A stretch of DNA of 46,538 nt from an uncultured Alphaproteobacteria bacterium (GTDB lineage: Bacteria; Pseudomonadota; Alphaproteobacteria; HIMB59; GCA-002718135). Both the position numbers and the translations under genes were made by a program. Where the stretch lies: NCBI GenBank assembly GCA_902621305.1, contig CACNLM010000003.1, forward strand, positions 1-46,538. The letters are read 5' to 3'. Below are positions 8,020 to 16,744 of the stretch, piece by piece (the stretch's first letter is position 1; each line of letters begins with the position of its first letter). A model generated the notes under the pieces. That model saw only the letters and a program-made list of their open reading frames with translations, ran no database searches and was not told the DNA's origin.

Positions 8020-8878
8020 TTTTACTCACATTGGTTCGAGTTGCTATATAAACACCAAAAGTACAAATTAACAACCCTATAATTTCTATTAATAATAATT
8101 TTTCACCTAATACAAACCAAGCCATTACAGCTGTAGTTGGAGGTACTAGAAAGAAGAGACTTGATGTTTTAGAAGCTGTTCCATTTTTTATCAAGTACAT
8201 TAGAATTGCGTAAGCTCCAAAGGATACCATAATGATTTGCCAAGAAATTGATAAAATAAAACGTGTATCAAAATTAATAAATGATATTTCAAAAAAAAGT
8301 GAAATTATAAATAAAAATATTCCAGCACTTAATGCTTGATAAAAATTATTAACTGAAAGATTGATTTCATGAGTAAATTTTTTTTGCCAAATAGTAGCTG
8401 AAGTTGCTCCTAAAAGCGCAACAATAGAAGCAATAACACCTATTGTTGGGATTTCTGTTCCAATATCATAACCTATAACTAATATAGTGCCTAAAAAACC
8501 AAAAAATATTCCTATCCATTGCGTAACAGTAACTTTTTCTTTTAAAATGGGTCCACTTAGAATATTTGTTAAAATAGGTTGAAGGCATACAATTAACGCA
8601 GATAATGTTGCAGTAAGCCCCATAGAATAAGAAAAAAATACTCCACCTAAATAAAATCCATGAAAAAGAATTCCAGTAATCATAGCTTGAAAGATTAAAT
8701 TTCGATTTATTCTTATTCTTTCCCTAAAAATAATAGAAAAAATTAAAAAAAATGCACTTACAATACAAAACCTAAAACATAGTGCTGCAAAAGGACTTGC
8801 TGATTGCACAATAAATTGACCACTTATAAAAGCACTACTCCAAAAAAAGATAAATAGATATGAAAGATATAGGTTCAT
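8003..8878 (-). CDS. EamA/DMT-superfamily permease
   Basis: A 291-residue, ten-helix inner-membrane permease made of two EamA repeats. The first-repeat signature ALIVCLQPILTNILSG, followed by LKEKVTVTQWIGIFFGFLG, is typical of the family; the second repeat ends with FVLGEKLLLIEIIGLLICTFGVYIATR. DMT permeases export or import amino acids, nucleotides, cofactors or other metabolites and cannot be assigned a substrate from sequence. It is the first of five EamA proteins in about 10 kb and overlaps the downstream DUF3147 gene. Confidence 0.88.
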   Translation of the reverse strand: MNLYLSYLFIFFWSSAFISGQFIVQSASPFAALCFRFCIVSAFFLIFSIIFRERIRINRNLIFQAMITGILFHGFYLGGVFFSYSMGLTATLSALIVCLQPILTNILSGPILKEKVTVTQWIGIFFGFLGTILVIGYDIGTEIPTIGVIASIVALLGATSATIWQKKFTHEINLSVNNFYQALSAGIFLFIISLFFEISFINFDTRFILSISWQIIMVSFGAYAILMYLIKNGTASKTSSLFFLVPPTTAVMAWFVLGEKLLLIEIIGLLICTFGVYIATRTNVSKNVHNS

Positions 8879-8938
8879 TATAAATAATAATTCTATTCTT
8901 TATTTATAAATGTTATGAAAATTTATTCATAGAATAAA

Positions 8939-9346
8939 ATGCATAGCAATAAAATCAATTTTTTTTGTCCAAATTGTAGTTCAGATAAATATATTGGTAA
9001 AACTACTATAGGAAAAAACTATAAAGATGAACCATATAAAAATGTAACATCTGAAATACAATGCGCTAAGTGTTTTATGGATATTCCGTCAATTATTTCA
9101 GAAAATATTTCTCCTGATAAGCAAAATGAAATGTCCAAACTTTGGAATGAAATATATAAACCATCACATAAAGAAAATGCTGCACAATGTTCAAAATGTT
9201 TTAGGTATTATTGGGAAATAGAAAAATATTTATTTGAAAATAACATTTCTACAAAAGATATTTTCTATCAAACTTACAATCCTATGAAATCAATTGGAGA
9301 TTTAATTTGTAAAATTTGTGATCCCTCATCATTTAAATCAAATTAA
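8939..9346 (+). CDS. Cysteine-rich putative zinc-binding protein
   Basis: A 135-residue protein with four CxxC pairs: CPNC near residue 11, CAKC near 43, CSKC near 80 and CKIC near 126. Their spacing suggests one or two structural zinc sites, like a zinc ribbon, rather than a redox enzyme. I do not recognise the family. The stop codon overlaps the start of the next EamA permease by one base (TAATG), so the two are expressed together. No signal peptide or membrane helix is present, so it is probably cytoplasmic. Confidence 0.7.
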   Translation: MHSNKINFFCPNCSSDKYIGKTTIGKNYKDEPYKNVTSEIQCAKCFMDIPSIISENISPDKQNEMSKLWNEIYKPSHKENAAQCSKCFRYYWEIEKYLFENNISTKDIFYQTYNPMKSIGDLICKICDPSSFKSN

Positions 9347-10200
9347 TGTTAGCATATATTCTTAATATATCAGGTTGGCTGCTATTACCTTTCATGGATG
9401 GTATTGCAAAGTATCTATCTTCAGAAATACATTTCATACAAGTTGTTTGGGGTAGATATTTTTTTATGCTTTTAGTTAGTTTTCCATTAGCATTTATATT
9501 TTTTAGAAAAGAAATTAATTTTCCTAAAACAATTTCAGTACAGCTATCTAGAAGTTTTTTTTTGTTTTTATCTACCGTTTTTTTCTTTTATGCAATTTCA
9601 GTTATAACTTTAGCAGAAGCTTTAACGCTTGCATTTATCTCTCCAATAATAGTGACAATATTATCAATTTTTTATTTAAAAGAAAAAGTTGGAATTCATC
9701 GATGGACTGCAGTTTTGATTGGGTTTTTTGGTGTTATGATCATTATAAGACCAGGTTTTATCGAAATTAATTTTGCATCTTTCTCAGCCATTGCAGCAGG
9801 AATTTCATACGCTTTTTATATCATTTATACTCGTAAATTATCTTTTACAGATAGTGCTGTTGTTACTTTGCTTTTTACAGGTATCGTAGGTTGTATTTTT
9901 ATATCTCTCATTGTTCCTTTTTACTGGATAAATTTAGATTTAAGACAATTATTATTACTTATCTCATTAGCTTCAATTGGAACTTTAGGACATTTTTTAA
10001 TAATTCTTTCTTTAAGACTTGGAGAAGCTTCTAAACTAGCTCCTTTGGGTTATTTTGAGATCACCACAAATATACTTGTTGGATATGCCTTCTTCGGTGA
10101 TTTGCCTGATATTTGGATTTATTTAGGTTTATCTTTGATTGTTTTTTGCGGTATTTATATTTTTATTAGAGAAAGAAAAGAGATTAAAAAAACTAATTAG
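9346..10200 (+). CDS. EamA/DMT-superfamily permease
   Basis: A 284-residue, ten-helix permease with two EamA repeats. It carries LAFISPIIVTILSIFYLKEKVGIHRWTAVLIGFFGVMIIIRPG in the first repeat and PDIWIYLGLSLIVFCGIYIFIRERK at the end. This resembles the RhaT/RibN/SAM-transporter branch and also the permeases at 13503 and 17357, suggesting paralogy. Substrate unknown. It is coupled by TAATG to the cysteine-rich protein and overlaps the convergent permease at 10193 by eight bases. Confidence 0.88.
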   Translation: MLAYILNISGWLLLPFMDGIAKYLSSEIHFIQVVWGRYFFMLLVSFPLAFIFFRKEINFPKTISVQLSRSFFLFLSTVFFFYAISVITLAEALTLAFISPIIVTILSIFYLKEKVGIHRWTAVLIGFFGVMIIIRPGFIEINFASFSAIAAGISYAFYIIYTRKLSFTDSAVVTLLFTGIVGCIFISLIVPFYWINLDLRQLLLLISLASIGTLGHFLIILSLRLGEASKLAPLGYFEITTNILVGYAFFGDLPDIWIYLGLSLIVFCGIYIFIRERKEIKKTN

Positions 10201-11047
10201 TATTTCTAGTTGTTTGATAAATAAATATTGTAACAGATCCAAGCAGTAGGGCTCCTCCTATAATTGTATTTAGAGGAGGTATTTCATTGATAACAAACCA
10301 AACCCAAGCAGTACCTAAAACACTTTCTAATAAAAATATTAGAGCTACTTCGTGTGCTGGAGCAAATTTAGGAGAAATTGTTAAAATCATAAATGGAATA
10401 GGTAGTATTAATAAGCACATTATGAAAAGAAAAAAAATTTGATCATTATTTAAATCAAAATTAATTCCAAATGGTAGAGCGTAAAGAGCTGATATTAAAC
10501 ATCCTAATAAACATGCAGGTACCAAATCTTTATTTTTAAATAATCTAACAAGAACCATACTAAAACCCATTCCTATTGCTACAATTAAAGCCATAATATC
10601 GCCGTACAATCCTGTAGATGTAAAGCTTCCTATTCCAATTATTATCATTGCAAGCATAGCAATTAAAATCACTATCCATGTAAAAAGACTAGGTATTTCT
10701 TTAAGTATAAAAACTGAAAATAATGCAGCAAAAATAGGAGCTGATGCAATTAGAACTAATGTATTAGCTACAGCAGTATTTTGAATTGAATATACAAAAC
10801 AAATATGAGTTATAGCATAGAGAATAGCATAGATTATCCCTGGTACACCAATTAGATAAAATGATTTAAGAAAAGATCTTTTGTAAGTATAAATTAGAAA
10901 AATTAATATCGTAACAATTGGTAGAGCGCTTCTATAAAATATTAAACTAAAATCATCTAAATTTACTAATCTAATAAATAAACTATCAGGACTAAGTATT
11001 AAAACCCCAACAAATGATAGTATAAGCCCCTTATTTCTTGTTTTCAT
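10193..11047 (-). CDS. EamA/DMT-superfamily permease, divergent member
   Basis: A 284-residue, ten-helix membrane protein with two EamA-like halves. The first half contains NTLVLIASAPIFAALFSVFILKEIPSLFTWIVILIAM and the second HEVALIFLLESVLGTAWVWFVINEIPPLNTIIGGALLLGSV. It differs from the RhaT/SAM-like group: it lacks the IxRPG motif after the first repeat. The opening GLILSFVGVLILSPDSLFIRLV is typical of another DMT subgroup. Substrate unknown. It stands alone on the minus strand with a 68-base upstream region shared with the secreted protein at 11116. Confidence 0.85.
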   Translation of the reverse strand: MKTRNKGLILSFVGVLILSPDSLFIRLVNLDDFSLIFYRSALPIVTILIFLIYTYKRSFLKSFYLIGVPGIIYAILYAITHICFVYSIQNTAVANTLVLIASAPIFAALFSVFILKEIPSLFTWIVILIAMLAMIIIGIGSFTSTGLYGDIMALIVAIGMGFSMVLVRLFKNKDLVPACLLGCLISALYALPFGINFDLNNDQIFFLFIMCLLILPIPFMILTISPKFAPAHEVALIFLLESVLGTAWVWFVINEIPPLNTIIGGALLLGSVTIFIYQTTRNTN

Positions 11048-11115
11048 AAATATTTGAAAATAAATAGATTAATAATATATCTATCAGTATCGTTCTTTAA
11101 TTCACACTTGTTTTT

Positions 11116-11523
11116 ATGAAAAAATTACTTTTTTTATGTTTTATTTTTTTATCACTAAATACTCACGCCTTAGATTCAAATAAATTAATAAATCTTGATG
11201 ATTTAAAAATACTTTTTGATTTTCAAAAGAATAATTGGAACGAAAATGTTCTTTTTCTCATAAAAAAAAATTCATTTTCTAAAGTAGATAATGACTCAGA
11301 TGTATTTTATTTAAAATCAATATTTAATGATGGCGAAATAATTACAATGCCAATTTTTTCTAAGGATATTGTTGAAAAAATTATATTTGAATATAATTTT
11401 TTAGATCACAATAAAAAAAATTTAAAAATTATAAATAATCATTTTAATTCGTTTAAAAATTTTTGTTTTGAATATCTCTATAATGACAAGACTATACGAG
11501 TAGTTGTTACTAAATGTAATTAA
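11116..11523 (+). CDS. Secreted or periplasmic protein of unknown function
   Basis: A 135-residue protein with a clear signal peptide (MKK, then a hydrophobic core, then a THA-like cleavage site near residue 18). The mature region is small, Lys/Asn/Phe-rich and has a pair of cysteines near 117 and the C-terminus (FCFEYL and TKCN), which could form a disulfide in the periplasm. I do not recognise the family. The end overlaps the convergent deacetylase gene by four bases. Confidence 0.65.
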   Translation: MKKLLFLCFIFLSLNTHALDSNKLINLDDLKILFDFQKNNWNENVLFLIKKNSFSKVDNDSDVFYLKSIFNDGEIITMPIFSKDIVEKIIFEYNFLDHNKKNLKIINNHFNSFKNFCFEYLYNDKTIRVVVTKCN

Positions 11524-12428
11524 TTAAAAACCATTGATGTAGCTTTAAAAATTAAACTATGTCTTTTAGCTAATTCTAATTTATCATTTGAATATCCACC
11601 ACCTATTACTGTCGCAATAGGAATTGATTTAATTTTAAAAAATTCTAACACTGTAATATCTCTTTTTAATAATCCTTCAGTTGTTATTTTTAAATTTCCT
11701 AATTTATCATTCTCATGGATATCAACGCCAGTATCAAAAATTACTAAATCAGGATTAAAATTTTTTATACAACTATTAAGAGTTTGATATAATATTTCTA
11801 AATATTCATTATCTTCTAAATTATCATCTAATTCAACATCAATGTCACTTATTGATTTTCTAAATGGAAAATTATTTTTACAATGAATAGAACATGTAAA
11901 AATTTTATCATTATCTTTAAGGATTGAGGCTGTACCATCTCCTTGATGCACATCAGTGTCAAAAATTAATATTTTTTTTACTTGATGGGTTCTTATTAAA
12001 TGTAATGAAGCATAAGCCAAATCGTTAAAAACACAGTATCCTGAACCAAAATCTCTATGACTATGGTGCGTGCCACCTGCTAAATGATTTGCTATACCAT
12101 TCTTAATTGCTTCTTTGCATGTTAATAGAGTTCCATTAACTGCTAAAAAGGAACGATTAGAAAGTGTTTCTGACCATTTAAAACCTAATCTTCTTATTTC
12201 TTTATCGGATAAAGTACCATTTTTAATTTTTAATACGTAATCTAAATCATGGCATATAGAAACCTCATCAACACTTGCTTTTTGAGGACTTAGAATTTTT
12301 GCACGATGATAAAAATCTGAAGTTTTTAATTCATTATATAAATCTGAAAACTTACTGGCAGTAAATTTATGATTTTCAGGCAGAGGAATGTCATAATCTT
12401 CGTGTGTTACCCAACTGATTTTTTTCAT
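11520..12428 (-). CDS. HDAC-superfamily deacetylase
   Basis: A 302-residue arginase/deacetylase-fold zinc enzyme. The catalytic residues of the HDAC family are all visible: the His pair H121-H122 in GGTHHSHRDFGSGY, zinc ligands D159 and H161 in DTDVHQGDG, a third Asp at D241 in VDIHENDKLG, and the transition-state Tyr Y279 in GGGYS. Bacterial members deacetylate polyamines, acetoin-utilisation proteins or other N-acetyl compounds; the substrate is unknown here. No signal peptide. It is a single gene facing a 230-base intergenic region that contains a long stem-loop. Confidence 0.9.
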   Translation of the reverse strand: MKKISWVTHEDYDIPLPENHKFTASKFSDLYNELKTSDFYHRAKILSPQKASVDEVSICHDLDYVLKIKNGTLSDKEIRRLGFKWSETLSNRSFLAVNGTLLTCKEAIKNGIANHLAGGTHHSHRDFGSGYCVFNDLAYASLHLIRTHQVKKILIFDTDVHQGDGTASILKDNDKIFTCSIHCKNNFPFRKSISDIDVELDDNLEDNEYLEILYQTLNSCIKNFNPDLVIFDTGVDIHENDKLGNLKITTEGLLKRDITVLEFFKIKSIPIATVIGGGYSNDKLELAKRHSLIFKATSMVFN

Positions 12429-12482
12429 AAATTTGCCTCTTTTTAACTCAATTTATGCCTAAATTAATTTGTACATAGATTA

Positions 12483-12551
12483 TGTGGCACTAATCTACCA
12501 ATATATATTTAGTGAGTAAATGTATTCTATCCATAAAGAATTAGTGTCACA
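12483..12551. repeat. Nested stem-loop in the intergenic region upstream of the PhyH gene
   Basis: The outer arms TGTGGCACTAAT (12483-12494) and ATTAGTGTCACA (12540-12551) pair over 12 bases with a single G-U wobble. An inner hairpin pairs 12503-12511 with 12517-12525 (nine pairs, one G-U, loop GTGAG). The element lies between the divergently transcribed deacetylase and PhyH genes. No U-tract follows, so it is not an obvious terminator. A second long stem-loop with the same GTGGCAC outer arm occurs at 17187-17260. It could be a small RNA, a leader structure or a dispersed repeat. Confidence 0.55.
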
Positions 12552-12660
12552 ACCAATATGGAATTTGTTTTAATATTTGATTTATTAATTATTTGTTTAA
12601 TTGGTTTTTTTATTGTCAATTTTTATTGAATTAATAATCAATTTAAATAATATTTTAAGA

Positions 12661-13440
12661 ATGAAAGATTTTTATGATCGAAATGGTTATTTTTCACCAT
12701 TAAAAATTTACAATTTAAATGATGCAAATTTTTTTAGAAGTAAATTAGAAGAGTCAGAAAAAAAACTAGGTAAACTTCATTATATTGTGAAAACTTATAC
12801 AATAATGAAATGGGTGTATGAAATAGCAACTAATAAAATATTGCTTGATTTTGTCGAAGAAATAATTGGTAAAAATATATTATTATATAATGCAACTTTT
12901 ATAATAAAAGAACCAAATACAAAAACACACGTAAGTTGGCATCAAGATCTAACGTATTGGGGTTTTGATAATAATGAAAAACAAGTAAGCGCATGGTTAG
13001 CTTTATCCAAAGCTAATGATCAAAGTGGTTGCATGCAAATGATTCCAGGTTCCCATAAAAAAGGATTTTTTGAACATCATTCAACTGAAGATAAAAATAA
13101 TGTTTTATCTAGAGGTCAAACAGTAAAAGATATTGATACAAATAAAGCAATATCATGTCCGTTAGAACCTGGTGAAGTTTCTTTTCATCATGGTTTAACA
13201 TTGCACGCATCTCAACCTAATTTTAGTAATGACAGAAGAATAGGTTTAAATTTTCAATTTATTTCCACTGATATGAAACAACTAAAAAGCAAAAATGATA
13301 GTGCTATTTGTGTAAGAGGGGAAGATACCTACAATAATTTTAAAACAGATATAGTAGCAAAAGATGATTTTGACCATGAAGCTTATCAACATCTGCTTGA
13401 ACTGAATAACCATTATAATGAAACAATAAGAAAAAATTAA
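12661..13440 (+). CDS. Phytanoyl-CoA dioxygenase (PhyH) family protein
   Basis: A 259-residue Fe(II)/2-oxoglutarate oxygenase. The iron triad is H94-x-D96 in VSWHQDLTYW and H182 in LHASQPN, with R192/R193 as the likely 2-oxoglutarate anchor. The segment MQMIPGSHKKG (125-135) is also typical. The Asp is present, so it should be a hydroxylase. The ATG at 12661 is preferred because the residues before it (an in-frame TTG at 12601) are a low-complexity hydrophobic run with no family similarity, whereas FYDRNGYFSPLKI is a normal PhyH start. Substrate unknown. Confidence 0.87.
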   Translation: MKDFYDRNGYFSPLKIYNLNDANFFRSKLEESEKKLGKLHYIVKTYTIMKWVYEIATNKILLDFVEEIIGKNILLYNATFIIKEPNTKTHVSWHQDLTYWGFDNNEKQVSAWLALSKANDQSGCMQMIPGSHKKGFFEHHSTEDKNNVLSRGQTVKDIDTNKAISCPLEPGEVSFHHGLTLHASQPNFSNDRRIGLNFQFISTDMKQLKSKNDSAICVRGEDTYNNFKTDIVAKDDFDHEAYQHLLELNNHYNETIRKN

Positions 13441-13502
13441 TATTTATTTATTAGAATCTGAAATAAGAGATCTAAAAATTAACTTCTATTTAATCAAATC
13501 AT

Positions 13503-14414
13503 ATGAATGTTTTATCTGGAATTAGTATCGGATTTATTGGTTACACGATATTTGTAATTTTAGATACAATAATTAAAAAATACCTAGTTAATGAATATTC
13601 TGTTTTTCAAATAAATTTTTATATTTGTCTTTTTAGTTTTATACCAACATTATTAACTCTTTATTTTTTAAACAAATGGAGCTCACTAAAAAATGATATT
13701 ATTCATATACAGCTACTTAGAGGATTATTCGGATTAATCTCAGGGGCTTTAGTAGTTTATTCATTTAGAGAACATGCATTTAGTGAAATTTACCCAATAT
13801 TATTTAGTGCGCCATTAATGATAACAATGTTATCCCATTTTTTTTTAGGTGAAAAAGTTGGTATTAGAAGATGGTCAGCGGTAACAGTTGGATTTATTGG
13901 CGTATTAATAGTTAGTAGACCTGGCACTATTCATTTTTCATTAAGTCTATTTGGTTTGTTTTTTTCTGCATTACTAATGGCGATAAATATTACTTTAGTA
14001 AGAAAGTTTTCAAATAATCAATCATCAATAGCATTTACTTTTTATGCTTTTTTATCTGCAACTATTTTAAATGGATTACTTAGTTTTAATAATCACATCG
14101 CATTATCTTTTAATGATTTAATGATACTTGTTTTTTGTGGTATTATTTGTGGAATAGGAGGTAATTGTTTAACAATCGCTTCAAAATTTTTAGAGTCTAG
14201 TGTTTTTGCACCTATTCAATATACACAATTAATATCTGGAGCAATTTTAGGTTATTTATTTTTTGCTGATATTCCAGATATTTATGAAATTATAGGATCA
14301 TTAATTATTGTTGGGAGTGGAATTTATATAATAATTAGAGAAACAAAAATAGGGGTTCGACCATATATTAAAGAAGATTCAAGATTTCGTGACCAATTTA
14401 ATAGAGGTCACTAA
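13503..14414 (+). CDS. EamA/DMT-superfamily permease
   Basis: A 303-residue, ten-helix permease with two EamA repeats. It contains LGEKVGIRRWSAVTVGFIGVLIVSRPG in the first repeat and ADIPDIYEIIGSLIIVGSGIYIIIRE at the end, close in sequence to the permeases at 9346 and 17357. A charged tail of about 20 residues (RPYIKEDSRFRDQFNRGH) follows the last helix and should lie in the cytoplasm. Substrate unknown. It sits 62 bases after the PhyH gene and ends at a strong bidirectional terminator. Confidence 0.88.
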   Translation: MNVLSGISIGFIGYTIFVILDTIIKKYLVNEYSVFQINFYICLFSFIPTLLTLYFLNKWSSLKNDIIHIQLLRGLFGLISGALVVYSFREHAFSEIYPILFSAPLMITMLSHFFLGEKVGIRRWSAVTVGFIGVLIVSRPGTIHFSLSLFGLFFSALLMAINITLVRKFSNNQSSIAFTFYAFLSATILNGLLSFNNHIALSFNDLMILVFCGIICGIGGNCLTIASKFLESSVFAPIQYTQLISGAILGYLFFADIPDIYEIIGSLIIVGSGIYIIIRETKIGVRPYIKEDSRFRDQFNRGH

Positions 14415-14417
14415 TAT

Positions 14418-14440
14418 AATAGCTGGAAATTCCAGCTATT
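14418..14440. terminator. Bidirectional intrinsic terminator
   Basis: A near-perfect hairpin, AATAGCTGGAA at 14418-14428 against TTCCAGCTATT at 14430-14440, lies in the 29 bases between the convergent permease and cupin stops. A/T-rich runs flank it on both sides, so it can act on both strands. Confidence 0.8.
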
Positions 14441-14443
14441 AAT

Positions 14444-14806
14444 TTACTTTTTCCAAGGTCCAAAATCTTTTTGATCTGATGTAAATTCGTATGATTGAAA
14501 CTCTTTATCTCCTACAATCCATCCATCATGACCTGGGGCTAAATAATATGCATCACCAGCTTTAAAAGTTTCTTCATTTCCATCGTCATGCTTCACTTTC
14601 ATTTCCCCTTTAATAACGACACCTACATGTCCAGCCTGACAACTTTCAGTACCTACAAGTGGTTTAATACAAGAACTCCAACTCCATCCTGGTTGTAAAG
14701 TAACCTGACTCATCGATACATTACCTAAAGTTACGGTTGAAGAATGAACTTTATCAGGTGTTTTAATTTCTCCATCAGAAAAAGATTTTCTCATTATATT
14801 AGACAT
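14444..14806 (-). CDS. Cupin-domain protein
   Basis: A 120-residue single-domain cupin. The conserved turn is GHVGVVIKGEMKVKHDDG (about 59-76), with the second motif GDAYYLAPGHDGWIVGD (about 84-100) supplying a further His. Single-domain cupins bind a metal and act as small isomerases, dioxygenases or sensors; function cannot be given. A ribosome site (AAAAGGAT) precedes the ATG. It is 24 bases downstream of the 206-residue protein and probably shares its transcript, which ends at the hairpin at 14418-14440. Confidence 0.8.
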   Translation of the reverse strand: MSNIMRKSFSDGEIKTPDKVHSSTVTLGNVSMSQVTLQPGWSWSSCIKPLVGTESCQAGHVGVVIKGEMKVKHDDGNEETFKAGDAYYLAPGHDGWIVGDKEFQSYEFTSDQKDFGPWKK

Positions 14807-14830
14807 ACATTTTATCCTTTTGTTAATTAA

Positions 14831-15451
14831 TTATTTCATTTTTTTCATTATTAGTCGAGTGAAAGAATTTTTGTGCCATGTAATATCTTTAAAATAATCT
14901 TTTAAATCATCACCAAAATTTTCGTTTGTGGAAATCATATCTAATCCTTTTCCCAGTTTTTTCATTGATTGAAATCTAGCAGCAAATAAAAATTGACCCA
15001 TACCATCACCTGACAGTTGATTTAAGATTTGACCTGAAGAACCTGCATCTTTCCAATATTTTTCTCCTATTTCAAAACTTCCAATAACAGCATTAATATC
15101 TGGATGAGTAAATCTCCAATTTACAAAAACTGGCATTTCATTTTCTAATAAATTTTCAGTAGTATCTTTTAAAGTCCTTGCATGAATGTTTTCGATAGGT
15201 TGTTGAGCCATCCAATTAGCTTTGAATTGTTTTGCCCAATCAGGATTTGAAACCCATTTATCATCAAAATCTCCATACATTTCAGAATTTTCAAAACTTG
15301 CAATCATTGAAAAACTATTATCATCTGATCCTGAATTAATAGCAAGACCAGCAAAATTAGCTCCATTATCAATTAATATTTTTGATCCTTTGTTAAAAAG
15401 ATCTATAGCAACTTCACTCTCAGATCTAAATTTCCAGTTGATTCTATACAT
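14831..15451 (-). CDS. Protein of unknown function with two ABM-like repeats
   Basis: A 206-residue soluble protein that I cannot name. It appears duplicated: MYRINWKFR...GANFAGLAINSGSDDNSFSMIASF (1-55) resembles PVFVNWRFTHP...SGQILNQLSGDGMGQFLFAARF (about 108-160) in order and spacing. This suggests two ferredoxin-like (antibiotic-biosynthesis-monooxygenase type) halves, as in dimeric alpha-beta barrels. It has one of the strongest Shine-Dalgarno sites of the window, GGAGGCG seven bases before the ATG, implying high expression. It is followed by the cupin gene, so the pair may act on the same small molecule. Confidence 0.6.
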   Translation of the reverse strand: MYRINWKFRSESEVAIDLFNKGSKILIDNGANFAGLAINSGSDDNSFSMIASFENSEMYGDFDDKWVSNPDWAKQFKANWMAQQPIENIHARTLKDTTENLLENEMPVFVNWRFTHPDINAVIGSFEIGEKYWKDAGSSGQILNQLSGDGMGQFLFAARFQSMKKLGKGLDMISTNENFGDDLKDYFKDITWHKNSFTRLIMKKMK

Positions 15452-15558
15452 AATCGCCTCCTTTTTTTAAAAATTACATTTTATTATTAAATAATTATTA
15501 AAATAATAGTGTAAGAATAGATAACTTTAATTTTATTATTAAAATCTGATATTTATTA

Positions 15559-16743
15559 ATGAAAATATTCTTAAATAAAACTCCAATTACAATCCTTATA
15601 TTATCTTCCATTGCAATGCCTATCGCTTTTAGTACTTGGATGGTTTTATTAAATAATTTCTCAGTTGAAAGAGCAAGTTTTACTGGAGTTGAAATTGGAA
15701 TACTTCAAAGTATCAGAGAGATACCTGGCTTCCTAGCATTTACTATTATTTTTTTATTGTTCTATTTTAAAGAGCAATATTTTGCTATTTTTTCTTTAGC
15801 CTTAACTGGTTTTGGTGTTGCAATTACAGGTTTCTTACCAACTGTTTATGGTTTGTATTTTACAACAATTATTATGAGTACTGGCTTTCATTATTGTGAA
15901 ACGGCCAAAAATTCTTTGAGTTTACAATGGCTTTCAAAAGAAGAAGCTCCACCAGTTCTAGGAAAATTAATAGCTATTAGCTCAATTACGTCTTTATTTT
16001 TGTATTGTATAATTTGGAGTTTATTAGAAATCTTTAATTTAGATTATAAGTATATATTTTTAATTGCAGGATTAATTTGTATTCTTATTTCCATACACCT
16101 TTTTATATCCTTTCCTTTTTTTGAAATCAAAAATAAACAACATAAAAAAATAATTCTAAAAAAAGAATATTCTCTTTACTATATCTTAATTTTTTTATCA
16201 GGTGCTAGAAGACAAATTTTTGTAGTTTTTGCAGCTTTTTTAATGGTAGAAAAATTTGGATATTCGGCATCGCAAGTTACTTTACTATTTTTGGTTAATT
16301 ATATTTTTAATTGGTTTTTTGCAGAACGTATTGGAAAGTTAATAAATATATTTGGCGAGAAAAAATGTCTTATATTTGAATATATTGGACTCGTAATTGT
16401 TTTTACATCTTATGCATTCGTGACTAATGCTTATGTTGCAGCAGGTTTATATATTATTGATCATATGTTTTTTGCATTAGCTATTGCAATTAATACATAT
16501 TTTCAAAAAATTGCTGATCCAAAAGATATTGCAAGCACTGCAGGTGTTTCATTTACTATCAATCATATAGCTGCAGTATTTATCCCAGTAATTTTAGGAT
16601 TTGTTTGGATTAATTCTCATTCAATAGTTTTTTTAATTGGTTCTTTGTTTGCTCTACTATCTTTAATCGCTTCATTTTTTTTACCTAATAATTTATCAAA
16701 GATTATTTTAGATGAAAGTAATTTTAAAAAAGTAAGAGCATAA
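15559..16743 (+). CDS. Major facilitator superfamily (MFS) permease
   Basis: A 394-residue membrane protein with about twelve hydrophobic helices. The segment YGLYFTTIIMSTGFHYCETAKNSLSLQW (about 95-122), followed by LGKLIAISSITSLFLY, is typical of a group of alphaproteobacterial MFS carriers without known substrate. A loop of charged residues near 195-205 separates the two six-helix halves. It is the only MFS protein in a stretch otherwise dominated by EamA permeases. It stands alone, with the convergent yjbQ gene starting one base after its stop. Confidence 0.82.
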   Translation: MKIFLNKTPITILILSSIAMPIAFSTWMVLLNNFSVERASFTGVEIGILQSIREIPGFLAFTIIFLLFYFKEQYFAIFSLALTGFGVAITGFLPTVYGLYFTTIIMSTGFHYCETAKNSLSLQWLSKEEAPPVLGKLIAISSITSLFLYCIIWSLLEIFNLDYKYIFLIAGLICILISIHLFISFPFFEIKNKQHKKIILKKEYSLYYILIFLSGARRQIFVVFAAFLMVEKFGYSASQVTLLFLVNYIFNWFFAERIGKLINIFGEKKCLIFEYIGLVIVFTSYAFVTNAYVAAGLYIIDHMFFALAIAINTYFQKIADPKDIASTAGVSFTINHIAAVFIPVILGFVWINSHSIVFLIGSLFALLSLIASFFLPNNLSKIILDESNFKKVRA

Positions 16744-16744
16744 T

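Noticed and set aside
12520-12573. 17-codon frame inside the stem-loop upstream of PhyH
   Set aside because: It has no ribosome site and runs through the structure's 3' arm; nothing supports translation.
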